A stretch of DNA of 64,000 bases from assembly GCF_000376225.1 (NCBI RefSeq), contig NZ_AQXL01000124.1, positions 1 to 64,000 on the forward strand. Direction: 5' to 3'. The position numbers and the translations under genes were made by a program. The stretch is from Effusibacillus pohliae DSM 22757 (lineage in GTDB: Bacteria; Bacillota; Bacilli; Tumebacillales; Effusibacillaceae). The notes under the pieces were generated by a model. It worked only from the letters and a program-made list of their open reading frames with translations, searched no databases and was not told where the DNA came from. Within the stretch, counting starts at the first letter, position 1. Every line of letters begins with the position of its first letter. Positions 1-8,434 of this stretch are shown piece by piece.

Positions 1-2
1 AT

Positions 3-263
3 GAATTGATTCACGGGTACGGAGACGGATCGTTCAAGCCGGAACGGGTTCTCACTCGCGCCGAGGCTGCCGTACTGCTTGATAAATTGCAGGATAACGG
101 CATTGTGATCGTGGGAGACCAAACCGGAACCAGCACTTCCGGCAACACTTCCGGCAACACTTCCGGCAACACTTCCGGCAACACTTCCGGCAACACTTCC
201 GGCAACACTTCCGGCAACACTTCCGGCAACACCGTTTCCGGGCAGGCGAGCGGACAACAATAA
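3..263 (+). CDS. SLH-domain protein, C-terminal fragment (5' truncated by window edge)
   Basis: This is the end of a longer gene; the frame is open to the window start, so the TTG at position 6 is probably an internal leucine codon. The first residues (HGYGDGSFKP...LTRAEAAVLLDKL) are the second half of an SLH domain, the module that binds pyruvylated secondary cell wall polymer. After it comes a linker and eight exact SGNT repeats, then a short Ser/Gly/Gln end. Ending a surface protein with a low-complexity tail after the SLH domain is unusual, because SLH modules are commonly terminal. The rest of the protein is outside the window, so its main function cannot be stated. Confidence 0.85.
   Translation, partial: ELIHGYGDGSFKPERVLTRAEAAVLLDKLQDNGIVIVGDQTGTSTSGNTSGNTSGNTSGNTSGNTSGNTSGNTSGNTVSGQASGQQ
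135..230 (+). repeat. 12-bp tandem repeat, eight perfect copies encoding (SGNT)8
   Basis: The unit acttccggcaac is repeated eight times without a mismatch, all in frame in the SLH-protein gene. Perfect identity at the nucleotide level, including third positions, points to recent slippage expansion, so copy number is likely variable between strains. The open frames on the other strand across it are by-products of the 12-bp periodicity. Confidence 0.97.
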
Positions 264-302
264 CCCACAACAACCAACAACCGGTTACTCGGTTGGAGAA
301 CC

Positions 303-351
303 AAAAAAGGGCTGTGTCGCAAGTCGAAAGCAGACTGCCGCACAGCCCTTT
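303..351. terminator. Bidirectional intrinsic terminator between convergent SLH genes
   Basis: gggctgtg (309-316) pairs with cacagccc (341-348), preceded by an A-run and followed by a short T-rich stretch, so it can terminate on both strands. It lies between two convergent genes. Confidence 0.7.
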
Positions 352-386
352 CCTCCTTCATCCCCTTTAACCAGGAACCGGTAAGA

Positions 387-1454
387 TTATTGCGGATTTG
401 TGTGTTCCACGTTGTACATTTTCCATGTTCCTTCATCCGGCATCTTCTTCAGGAACACGGTGCCGCTCGAATCCTTGGTGATGGTTACGGACTCAGCACC
501 TTTTGTTACGGTGACCTGATAAATGGCGCCTGTAAGCTCCACTGCGGCAAAGCGATTCGTCTTATTGAGTACATGGGCTGATAGTTGCCCTTTGAGGGTT
601 GCCTCTACCGTATACCCTTCGGAAACCAAAGATTGAATGTCCTTGTTGCCCAACGCAACCCGTGCGTGGTAAAAACCGGTGTTGTAGTTTGCGTTCAGTT
701 CATCCAGACGATTGTATTCCTTCTTTTGGAATGTGGACAGGCTTGCTTGTTCAAACCCAAGAACGACGTTTGTGAGTACTTGATCATCGGGAGCAGCGTT
801 TTTCTCCATATTGAGGCCGTTTTTCAGCATTGCGACGGCTTCTGCGCGAGTGGCCGGGGCAAATGGTTTGAACTGTCCGTCGGGATATCCGCTTACGACG
901 CCGGTGCTGGCCTTTTCAATATACGGTTTTGCCCAGTAATCAGGCACGTCGGTAAATGGTTTCGGCTGCCCATTAAAGGAAACGGAAGCAGAGAAAGCTT
1001 TTACCAGCAAAGTGGCCATCTCATCACGCTGAATCAGACGGTTTGGCTCAAAACGGGTGTCGCTGACTCCGCTCACAATACCCAGGGAGCTGGCGATGCG
1101 AACATATTCGGCATACCAGCTGCCGGCAGGTACGTCTTCAAACCTCTTTCCTGCCTGATCACTCTTCAAACCCAATGATTTCACCAGCAGGGTGACAAAC
1201 TCCGCGCGAGTGATCGAGTTATTGGGTTTCACCTTAACGCTTCCGTCCGCCTCGGCATAACCGCTTACTACATCGGCGTACACGGCGTCATACAGCTTTT
1301 CCGTGGCCCAATGATTGTCGATGTCCACCGGGTGATATTTGGCCAGCAGATCTTCCGCCCCGATGGCATGTGCGGATGCGGCGGGGCCCAGAAAAAGGCA
1401 TGCGGTCAAACATGTTTTCAACACTTTCTGAGTCAAACAACCGGATTTCTTCAT
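387..1454 (-). CDS. SLH-domain surface protein with C-terminal domain
   Basis: A 355-residue exported protein. The start chosen is the ATG at 1454 because it has an upstream aggagaggag Shine-Dalgarno and begins MKKSGC followed by a signal peptide ending near AHA; the in-frame start further upstream has no such support. Three SLH modules follow in order (about residues 45-100, 110-165 and 170-225), each with the ITRAE/IQRDE/ATRAE-type signature. The remaining 130 residues form a globular-looking domain that I do not recognise. It probably binds pyruvylated wall polymer, made with the CsaB homologue at 33.5 kb. It is divergent from the glucosaminidase-type gene at 1652. Confidence 0.88.
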   Translation of the reverse strand: MKKSGCLTQKVLKTCLTACLFLGPAASAHAIGAEDLLAKYHPVDIDNHWATEKLYDAVYADVVSGYAEADGSVKVKPNNSITRAEFVTLLVKSLGLKSDQAGKRFEDVPAGSWYAEYVRIASSLGIVSGVSDTRFEPNRLIQRDEMATLLVKAFSASVSFNGQPKPFTDVPDYWAKPYIEKASTGVVSGYPDGQFKPFAPATRAEAVAMLKNGLNMEKNAAPDDQVLTNVVLGFEQASLSTFQKKEYNRLDELNANYNTGFYHARVALGNKDIQSLVSEGYTVEATLKGQLSAHVLNKTNRFAAVELTGAIYQVTVTKGAESVTITKDSSGTVFLKKMPDEGTWKMYNVEHTNPQ

Positions 1455-1651
1455 TGGCAGCTCCTCTCCTATGTATGAGTCCATGCGGTCCACTAAAATT
1501 ATAAAGGCAGATTTGCGAAATACAAGAATTTTACACAAAATAAATCATTGGTAATTGTTGGTGTGTTGAGAAATTTGTCATTTCAGACAGGATTTTGCCG
1601 CTTTCTTGCGAATCTATTAAGTCAGCAAATCCATTTGAGTGAGGTATGGAG

Positions 1652-3514
1652 ATGGGAATCAAACGATCTTTGTATGTGTTTTCTCTGAGCGCCCTATTGG
1701 CCGGGGCCACCATTCAGGGTTCATTCGCCGGGAGTGTGTATGCGGCCGATTTTCGTCAGACGGTCGGAACGTTTCCGGCCGGGACGCAAGGAGTGATAAC
1801 CGACACGGTCAACTTCCGCAGTGGCCCGGGGACCAGCTATTCCGTGCTATCCGTTTTGCAGCCGGGGATGGCTGTGAATGTGCTCAGCCGCAACGAGCAA
1901 AACTGGTACCAAATCCAGGTCGGAAATCAGACCGGCTGGGTGTTTGGCGACTACATCGCCCCCAAAACGCCGGATGATCCGAACATCTTTCGCATTACGC
2001 CGTATCCTGCTGAGCCCAATTTTTACGAAGTGAGAGACGGGGCGCTGTACCATGTGATCGGCACACCGGAAGCTCGCAGCGCCTCTTTCTATGTAGGGCC
2101 GGCTCCTGCGATGCTGCAGCCTGGCAATGTGTACGTCCGTGATGCGAACTACCAATTCTACCGTCGCGCGGCGGATGGGGACCTGCTGGTAGGCTCCTAT
2201 ACACCTCCCTACCTGACGCTCGATCTTCGCTTGCCAACCCGTGTACAGGCGGCAGACATTGATAATTTTATCCGCAGCGTTCGTCCTTCCAGCCCGTTGA
2301 TTGGCAAGGGCCAGGCGTTTCTGGACGCGCAGGCGAAATACGGCGTGAATGCACACTATCTGGCGGCGCATGCCATCTTGGAAAGCGACTATGGCGAATC
2401 GATGATCGCAAAAGACAAAAACAACATATTCGGCTACATGGCATACGATTCCGATCCATATGGGTCGGCCGCTTATTTTGCCTCGATTGAGGACTGCATT
2501 AATTTTGTTGCCTATTTTGTTGCCACCCAGTATTTGAGTCCGACCGGAACTTGGTACGAAGGATCGACGCTGGCGGGTATGAACAAGCACTATGCGACCG
2601 ATCCCTACTGGTCCGAAAAGATTGCCGGGATTATGGCGCGCATCCGCCCGTACAACGCAAACGACTATCAGGGAGTGAGCATTCTGCCCGTCACGGCACC
2701 GAAGCCGCCGGGCCCGATTCCGGCTCCGGTCAATACAACGCTGACTGAAACCTATCCGCAGGGAACGACCGCCGTTGTGACGGAAGATGTCAACTTTCGT
2801 ACGCTGCCGTCGACGTCTGCGGGAAAATACGGGGTCTTGCCGCAAGGTACCACGCTGAACGTGCTGGGGAAAGGAATCGGCAACTGGTATAAAGTGCAAT
2901 CCGGTTCCCAAACCGGGTGGGTGTACGGCGACTATATCAAGTTAGTGGAGCCGGGCGATCCGCTGCCCAGCCGGGGTGGCATGCCTGGCGGGAACCAGCC
3001 ACTGTTTGCCGACATCCCGGCTGATCGCTGGTCGAAACCGTTTATCGAAGCGCTGGTCAACAAAAAGATTGTCAGCGGTTATCCGGACGGTACATTCAAA
3101 CCGACCCAAAATATTACACGCGAACAAAGCGCAAAACTGTTGGTGAAGGCCCTGCAGTTGAACACGGGCAACCGACCCGCTCCGAATGTGACTGACCTGG
3201 ATCCGAACAGCATCTATTACCAGGATATTGTGACCGTCCTGGCCGAGGGGATTTTTTCCGGGTATGACGGCAAGTTCCATCCGGGTGAATCGTTAACGCG
3301 CGGCCAGATGGCGTCCATCCTGGTCAAGGCATTCCGCCTGCAGGGGACAGGCAGTGACAAATTCAATGATGTAAAAGGCCACTGGGCGGCCAATGCGATC
3401 GGCATTCTGGCCGCGAACGGAATTGCCAGCGGGTATGGGGACGGGACATTCCGTCCCGACAATCCGATCACCCGCGAGGAGTTTGCCGCAATCCTGTCGA
3501 AACTGGTCAAGTGA
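1652..3514 (+). CDS. SLH-anchored peptidoglycan hydrolase (SH3b - glucosaminidase - SH3b - 3x SLH)
   Basis: A 620-residue secreted wall hydrolase. The ATG at 1652 was preferred to the one two codons upstream because gagg at 1641-1644 then sits 7 nt away. Order: signal peptide ending VYA (about residue 32), a bacterial SH3 domain (NFRSGPGTSYSVLSVL), a glucosaminidase/LytG-type domain at about 195-340 (HYLAAHAILESDYGES with the likely catalytic Glu, then NNIFGY), a second SH3 domain (NFRTLPSTSAGKYGVL), and three SLH modules from about 450 to the end. It likely cleaves glycan strands while tethered to the wall. The exact bond specificity is not visible. Confidence 0.9.
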   Translation: MGIKRSLYVFSLSALLAGATIQGSFAGSVYAADFRQTVGTFPAGTQGVITDTVNFRSGPGTSYSVLSVLQPGMAVNVLSRNEQNWYQIQVGNQTGWVFGDYIAPKTPDDPNIFRITPYPAEPNFYEVRDGALYHVIGTPEARSASFYVGPAPAMLQPGNVYVRDANYQFYRRAADGDLLVGSYTPPYLTLDLRLPTRVQAADIDNFIRSVRPSSPLIGKGQAFLDAQAKYGVNAHYLAAHAILESDYGESMIAKDKNNIFGYMAYDSDPYGSAAYFASIEDCINFVAYFVATQYLSPTGTWYEGSTLAGMNKHYATDPYWSEKIAGIMARIRPYNANDYQGVSILPVTAPKPPGPIPAPVNTTLTETYPQGTTAVVTEDVNFRTLPSTSAGKYGVLPQGTTLNVLGKGIGNWYKVQSGSQTGWVYGDYIKLVEPGDPLPSRGGMPGGNQPLFADIPADRWSKPFIEALVNKKIVSGYPDGTFKPTQNITREQSAKLLVKALQLNTGNRPAPNVTDLDPNSIYYQDIVTVLAEGIFSGYDGKFHPGESLTRGQMASILVKAFRLQGTGSDKFNDVKGHWAANAIGILAANGIASGYGDGTFRPDNPITREEFAAILSKLVK

Positions 3515-3620
3515 TCGTCCGAACGGGCAGGAAGATGCGCCAATAAGGGCTGACAACCGATAACCACCTGTGTAGCTGTCCGTGTGTTATAATAAATGAA
3601 AGTTACGGGGGGCGGTTGGG

Positions 3621-3926
3621 ATGGACGAAACCAAAGTGCTGTTGAACAAAATTTTGGAACGGTTGGACATCCAAAGTGCCGAGATTAAGTCGTTGGAGGC
3701 CCGAATCAACGCGCGCTTTGAAGGGCAAAGTGACGCGATCAAGGCGTTGGAAGCCCGTATGAACGATCGATTTGAGGCGCTGGAGGACCGGATGAATGAG
3801 CGACTTGAGCAGCAAAACGCCGAGATCAAATCGCTCAGCGCGGAAATGAAGGCGATGGAGGAACGGCTTACAGATCGCTTGGATCAGCTGGAAGGAATGT
3901 GGAGTTTTCGGTTGTCTATGATATAG
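3621..3926 (+). CDS. Small coiled-coil protein of unknown function
   Basis: A 101-residue, highly charged protein with a strong ggggggcgg Shine-Dalgarno. It is almost entirely made of repeating EIKSLEARIN / AIKALEARMN / EALEDRMNER segments, consistent with a long continuous coiled coil, with short hydrophobic ends. There is no signal peptide or membrane segment. It stands alone between the wall hydrolase and the GtrB-like gene. Many low-complexity coiled coils look alike, so no function is assigned. Confidence 0.75.
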   Translation: MDETKVLLNKILERLDIQSAEIKSLEARINARFEGQSDAIKALEARMNDRFEALEDRMNERLEQQNAEIKSLSAEMKAMEERLTDRLDQLEGMWSFRLSMI

Positions 3927-3963
3927 TTATAGGGGACGTGTAAAAGCAAGGGGTGAACGATGC

Positions 3964-4962
3964 ATGAACACATATGAGGATGTACCTCCTGTCCTGACGA
4001 TCGTGGTGCCCTGCTATAACGAAGAAGAGGTGCTGCCGGAAACGATCGGCCGGTTAAGCAAGGTGCTTGACGGACTGATCCGGGAACGCCTGATCGCCGA
4101 GGAAAGCACCGTCTTGTTTGTGGACGACGGGAGCCGGGACCGGACATGGGACATCATAGTGCAATACAACCAGTCCAATCCATATGTGACTGGACTTAAA
4201 CTGGCTCACAATGCGGGCCATCAGAGCGCGCTGCTGGCCGGACTGATGAAGGCGAAACAGACGTCCGACTGCGTGATTTCGATCGACGCCGACCTGCAGG
4301 ACGATGTCGATGTGATTCGCGAGTTTATCTTGAAGTTCCATGAAGGCTATGAGGTGGTGTACGGGGTTCGCAGAAGCCGTGCGACCGACACGGCGTTCAA
4401 GCGGTCCACCGCGTTGTGGTTTTACCGGTTGATGCAATGGATGGGCGTCGATATCGTGTACAACCATGCCGACTATCGGCTGACCAGCAAACGGGTGCTC
4501 GACAACCTGGAGAATTTTAAGGAAGTCAATTTGTTCCTGCGCGGCATCATCCCGTTGATCGGCTTCAAATCGACAGAGGTCTACTACGACCGGCATGAGC
4601 GGTTTGCCGGCGAGTCGAAGTACCCGCTGAAGAAAATGCTGTCGTTTGCGTTTGACGGAATCACGTCTTTCAGCGTGACACCGATTCGGCTGGTGACGGT
4701 TGCCGGCTTTCTGTTTTTCCTGATCAGCATTTTGGCTGGAGTGTACGTGCTGGTCGACAAGCTGCAGGGGGATACGGTGAGCGGATGGGCTTCCCTGATG
4801 ATCTCGATCTGGTTTATCGGGGGAATTCAACTGTTGAGCCTTGGCTTGATCGGCGAATACATCGGAAAAATTTACAAGGAAGTGAAGCGGCGTCCTCTCT
4901 ATATCGTGGAGGAAGAGCTGTCTTCCATTCGGAGTGCGGCACGGGAACGGGTTCGCGTATGA
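3964..4962 (+). CDS. Family 2 membrane glycosyltransferase, GtrB/DPM1-like
   Basis: A 332-residue polyprenyl-phosphate sugar transferase. The N-terminal GT-A domain begins TIVVPCYNEEEVLPETIG, has VLFVDDGSRDRTW, and carries the catalytic metal site as SIDADLQDD (about residues 105-113). Two transmembrane segments lie near the C-terminus (about 235-260 and 270-300), as in the GtrB/YkcC/YfdH group, which transfer a sugar from a nucleotide donor to undecaprenyl or dolichyl phosphate. The stop overlaps the start of the GtrA-like gene (ATGA), so the two are translationally coupled. The sugar is not predictable. Confidence 0.93.
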   Translation: MNTYEDVPPVLTIVVPCYNEEEVLPETIGRLSKVLDGLIRERLIAEESTVLFVDDGSRDRTWDIIVQYNQSNPYVTGLKLAHNAGHQSALLAGLMKAKQTSDCVISIDADLQDDVDVIREFILKFHEGYEVVYGVRRSRATDTAFKRSTALWFYRLMQWMGVDIVYNHADYRLTSKRVLDNLENFKEVNLFLRGIIPLIGFKSTEVYYDRHERFAGESKYPLKKMLSFAFDGITSFSVTPIRLVTVAGFLFFLISILAGVYVLVDKLQGDTVSGWASLMISIWFIGGIQLLSLGLIGEYIGKIYKEVKRRPLYIVEEELSSIRSAARERVRV

Positions 4963-5387
4963 ACCATTCGTTCGCTAGGTTTCTGTTGGTCGGCGTGTTG
5001 AATACGTTGGTGGGGCTGTCCTCCACGTACCTGCTGCTGAACGCGGTTGGATTGAACTATTGGTGGTCCACTTTTTTGGGGAACAGCATCGGGGCGGTCT
5101 GCAGTTATTTTCTCAACCGGAGCTTTACGTTTCGGTCGGATGTGAGCATCAAAAGCAGCTTTTGGAAGTTTGCTCTGGTGATTCTCACATGCTACGCCAT
5201 TTCCTATTGGCTGGGATTGCTTCTGTCCTCACTCCTGCTCTCCGTGTTTGGCCGGACGGACAACAAAATCGTGGAAAATCTCGCCGTTCTCGTCAGCACC
5301 GGCGTTTATACGGTGACCAATTATCTGGGCCAACGATTTTTTGCGTTCCGACAGAAGCCGGGTGCAGCCGTTTTCGAGAAGAATTGA
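4959..5387 (+). CDS. GtrA-like flippase subunit, four-helix membrane protein
   Basis: A 142-residue membrane protein starting at the ATG that overlaps the previous stop. It begins FARFLLVGVLNTLVGLSSTY and contains NYWWSTFLGNSIGAVCSYFLNRSF split over helices 1 and 2, the typical GtrA pattern; four hydrophobic helices are visible. GtrA proteins are thought to flip the lipid-linked sugar made by the GtrB partner so that it can be used outside the membrane for wall or teichoic-acid glycosylation. Confidence 0.92.
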   Translation: MNHSFARFLLVGVLNTLVGLSSTYLLLNAVGLNYWWSTFLGNSIGAVCSYFLNRSFTFRSDVSIKSSFWKFALVILTCYAISYWLGLLLSSLLLSVFGRTDNKIVENLAVLVSTGVYTVTNYLGQRFFAFRQKPGAAVFEKN

Positions 5388-5394
5388 CAACCAG

Positions 5395-5426
5395 AGTGGC
5401 GGAGTGTGCCTTTGCTCCGCCATTTT
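5395..5426 (+). terminator. Intrinsic terminator of the gtrB-gtrA-like operon
   Basis: tggcggag (5397-5404) pairs with ctccgcca (5415-5422), followed by TTTT. It lies between convergent genes. Confidence 0.7.
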
Positions 5427-5429
5427 CCT

Positions 5430-6752
5430 TCAGGCCTGACTCCCGCTCTCCCTGGCCAAAACTCCGATGTACGAGACCGTTGCGATGATAAAAAACAGCA
5501 GCACCGGAAAATTGTAGCGGGGTTGTCCCTCCGTGACGAAATAGACGGCGGAGAAAAACGCGATGTTCAGCGTCACAACGGTCGTACCGAAGCCAATTGC
5601 GGATGATTTGCGAAACAGGCTTGCGGCAAGACGTTTCAAGTTTAGCAGCGTGTATACGAACCCGAACGAACTGAGCAGATACACGACCACGCTGCTGAAC
5701 GACAGGAACAGATTGAGTGTTCGTTCGAACCGTACGCCGTGCGAAGGCTGCCGCAGCTGGTTCATGGTCCATTTTTCAATATCGGCCGCTCCATTGAAAA
5801 ATGTATTTTTCAAACGGAGGGTCCCTAGCTGCAGGAACTCGATCGGATGGCTGAAAATCCACTGTTTGGCCGCTTCTTTATACAGCTCATCCGTCTGCGG
5901 CGGATGCTCGGGATAGGTGGTGCCTCTCTCCACAAACTTTTGTTTGAACTCGTCCGAAACTTGAATGTATTGCGGGTCCAGCCAGCCGCCGTGCCAGTTG
6001 TAGTCGTTGTTGTTGATAAACAGCACATAGCCGCCGTTGTGGGAGACAGGGATGAACAGGTGGAACGTCTGGTAATTGCGGTAGGTCCAGGGTGCAATCA
6101 CGGCGGCCATCACGAGCGACACCGACAAAGTGGCGATTGCCGTTTCCCGCACCGATTTGCTGCGAATCCACTCGGCCGCCGCAAACGCGGCGGGGTAGGC
6201 GATGAAAAAAGGCCGTGTCAACGAGGCGAAAGCAATGAAAACACCGAGCAGCGGATATCGCAGACGTTTGTCAAAATTGGACAGCTGCAGCAGGAGTGTG
6301 ACGGAAAGAAACAGGGTGAACAGGATTTCCGTCCCCACCACGCTTGTATAGGCAATGTAGTTCGGCAGCAGGGCGGTTGCAACATAGGCGGCATAGGTCC
6401 ATTTTTTGTTTGGAAACAGCCGCCAATAAATGAAAAACAACACGGCCATCGTCAGGACGGACAAGGCCACGTTGAGATACTTTGCATAGATCAGTCCCGT
6501 TTGGCCGATCGCTTTAAAACACAGCCCCAGCACCAAAGGATACGCCATGCCTTGGAATGCAACCGGGTTTCCGTTCAAGCTGATGCCCTGGTCGTGGTAG
6601 ACGCTTTCGGCGATTTTATAATACCCGAGAAAATCGGATTCCGGCACGTTCGGCACATGCACGATCCACAGATACCGCAGAATCGCGCCGATGGCTGTAA
6701 TGAACGCGAAGCACATCGCGTCTGCTGCTTGCAACCGTGTTGTTGGTTTCAT
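5430..6752 (-). CDS. GT39-type integral membrane glycosyltransferase (ArnT/PMT-like)
   Basis: A 440-residue polytopic protein; the ATG at 6752 has ggagg 7 nt upstream. It has about ten hydrophobic segments and the usual GT-C first loop with an acidic motif (PESDFLGYYKIA, about residues 35-46). A later extracytoplasmic segment reads GGYVLFINNNDYNWHGGW. GT-C enzymes of this kind transfer a sugar from a lipid-phosphate carrier to an acceptor on the outer membrane face. The gene at 8435 is a clear paralogue: both share APWT/SPWT, RNY and INNND at matching positions. Substrate and acceptor are unknown; the GtrB/GtrA-like pair next door is a plausible donor supplier. Confidence 0.85.
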   Translation of the reverse strand: MKPTTRLQAADAMCFAFITAIGAILRYLWIVHVPNVPESDFLGYYKIAESVYHDQGISLNGNPVAFQGMAYPLVLGLCFKAIGQTGLIYAKYLNVALSVLTMAVLFFIYWRLFPNKKWTYAAYVATALLPNYIAYTSVVGTEILFTLFLSVTLLLQLSNFDKRLRYPLLGVFIAFASLTRPFFIAYPAAFAAAEWIRSKSVRETAIATLSVSLVMAAVIAPWTYRNYQTFHLFIPVSHNGGYVLFINNNDYNWHGGWLDPQYIQVSDEFKQKFVERGTTYPEHPPQTDELYKEAAKQWIFSHPIEFLQLGTLRLKNTFFNGAADIEKWTMNQLRQPSHGVRFERTLNLFLSFSSVVVYLLSSFGFVYTLLNLKRLAASLFRKSSAIGFGTTVVTLNIAFFSAVYFVTEGQPRYNFPVLLFFIIATVSYIGVLARESGSQA

Positions 6753-6909
6753 GGGTTCCCTCCTTCCGCTTTGCCACGCTAGATATGTATCATTATACTT
6801 TTTTTCCACTCTATGTATAAGGTCTTCAAACGAAAGGATAAAAGTCAGGGGATGTCGAATGTCCATAGGGAGATGGTACCAAAGCGTGGGGAGAGGAGAC
6901 AGGAAGAGT

Positions 6910-8406
6910 ATGTGGGAATGGTCATGGCGAAAGAAATGGACCGCGGCGGTGCTTGCAGCCGGCTTGGCAGTGCCGGCGGGAGCGGCCGTTTTCCCCGCAT
7001 CGGTTCTGGCGGAAGAACAATCGATTAGCAAAAATGAGGCCACTCTGTTTCAGGTGTTCGAAACGCTGCGTGACCTGCACTGGTCGAATATCGGCGAGAA
7101 CAAGCTGCTTCGGGGCGCTGTGCAGGGAATGCTGGATGCCCTGAACGATCCGTATTCGGAATATTTTACCGCGGAAGAATACCAAGAGTTCGTGAATGCG
7201 ATTAACCAGAGTTACGCGGGGATCGGGATCCGGCTTGGACAGGACGAAAGCGGATACCTGGTCGATGAGGTATTCCCGTCGTCTCCCGCTGTATCGGCAG
7301 GATTGAAAAAAGGGGATCGGATTCTTGCGATCGACGGTCACGACACAAAGGGGAAACCGATCCAGGAAGTTTCCGGCTGGATCCGGGGGCAGGCGGGAAG
7401 TGCGGTCACGTTGACAATCGAACGGGCCGGACAAAACCCCTTTTCCGTAACGGTCACCCGGCGCGCGATCACACTTCCGGCGGTCACATCCACATTGTTG
7501 GACCCAGAGACCGGTTATATTCGCATCCTGTCTTTCAGCGAGTCGGCCGGGCAGGAGTTCGATCTCGCGCTGGCCGACCTGCAGCGCAAAGGCATCAAAT
7601 CGCTGGTGCTGGATGTGCGGGGAAATGGCGGCGGACTGCTCGATTCGGCCGTGCATATTGCGGACCGCTTTTTGCGAGAGGGATTAATCGTTCAATTGAA
7701 GGAGCGGCAGTCGGAACAGCAAATCAACGCAGATTTGGAGGGCGTCGATCTGCCGGTGGCGGTGCTGGTTGATCAAGGGAGCGCCAGCGCATCCGAACTT
7801 TTGGCGGGCGCGTTGCAGGCAAACCACCGCGCAAAGCTGATCGGCCAGCGGACGTATGGCAAGGGGGTCATGCAGCGAGGGATGCAGTTGGCGAACGGCG
7901 ATATTTTGAAGCTGACGGTCGGCCAGTTTTATTTTGCCGACGGCTCGTCGCCGCAAGGCAGCGGTCTCAAACCGGATCGATCGGTCGCCATCAAGGAACT
8001 GCAGGTGCCGGTTGCCCTGGAAACGCTTCATCCGGAGCGGAGCAAGGCGGTTCGATTTGATTTGACGAACCAGAAAACGTATGTGAATCAGGTTGAGGTG
8101 GCCGGTCAAAAGACGATCGTGAAAAATGGGAAACGGTACGTTCCGCTGCGTTTCGTGCTGGAGGCGTTGGGTTCGGAAGTCACATGGAATCCGCAGGAGC
8201 GGTCCATTTTGTTCCAATATAAAGGCCGGAATTACAAATTGTCGGTATCGAACGACGTGCTGTCGGTCAACGGCCAAGACCTGCAGATCAACACGCCGTT
8301 TTTCATAGAGTCGGGAGTTTCCTATCTGTCGATCGAGGCGGTTCAGGCTGCTTTGCAACCGAATCGTTTGAGCATTTCGCCGGATTCGATTGAGATTGCA
8401 GATTAA
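6910..8406 (+). CDS. S41-family C-terminal processing peptidase with PDZ and C-terminal stalk-like domain
   Basis: A 498-residue exported serine protease of the CtpA/CtpB family. The ATG at 6910 follows a ggaagag-type site and starts a signal peptide ending VLAEE. A PDZ domain lies at about residues 95-185 (GIGIRLGQD...LKKGDRILAIDG). The S41 core follows with SLVLDVRGNGGG, the nucleophile motif GSASASE, and the general-base lysine in YGKGVMQ. The last roughly 110 residues carry a copper-amine-oxidase-N/stalk-like module (GKRYVPLRFVLEALGSEVTW), not part of standard CtpA. The same module occurs in the gene at 10009. It probably cleaves exported or sporulation proteins; a particular target cannot be named. 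Confidence 0.92.
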   Translation: MWEWSWRKKWTAAVLAAGLAVPAGAAVFPASVLAEEQSISKNEATLFQVFETLRDLHWSNIGENKLLRGAVQGMLDALNDPYSEYFTAEEYQEFVNAINQSYAGIGIRLGQDESGYLVDEVFPSSPAVSAGLKKGDRILAIDGHDTKGKPIQEVSGWIRGQAGSAVTLTIERAGQNPFSVTVTRRAITLPAVTSTLLDPETGYIRILSFSESAGQEFDLALADLQRKGIKSLVLDVRGNGGGLLDSAVHIADRFLREGLIVQLKERQSEQQINADLEGVDLPVAVLVDQGSASASELLAGALQANHRAKLIGQRTYGKGVMQRGMQLANGDILKLTVGQFYFADGSSPQGSGLKPDRSVAIKELQVPVALETLHPERSKAVRFDLTNQKTYVNQVEVAGQKTIVKNGKRYVPLRFVLEALGSEVTWNPQERSILFQYKGRNYKLSVSNDVLSVNGQDLQINTPFFIESGVSYLSIEAVQAALQPNRLSISPDSIEIAD

Positions 8407-8434
8407 ATCCCATCTCATGCGGGAGAACGCTAAA

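Noticed and set aside
135-230. CRISPR-like array
   Set aside because: The copies are contiguous, without spacers, and in frame with a coding gene.
11-436. Long minus-strand frames across the SGNT repeats
   Set aside because: A 12-bp repeat keeps all frames open if one is; the composition is a shadow of the plus-strand SLH gene.
1847-2911. 354-codon minus-strand frame opposite the glucosaminidase gene
   Set aside because: Arg/His/Val-rich composition and full overlap with a gene of clear domain structure; a shadow.
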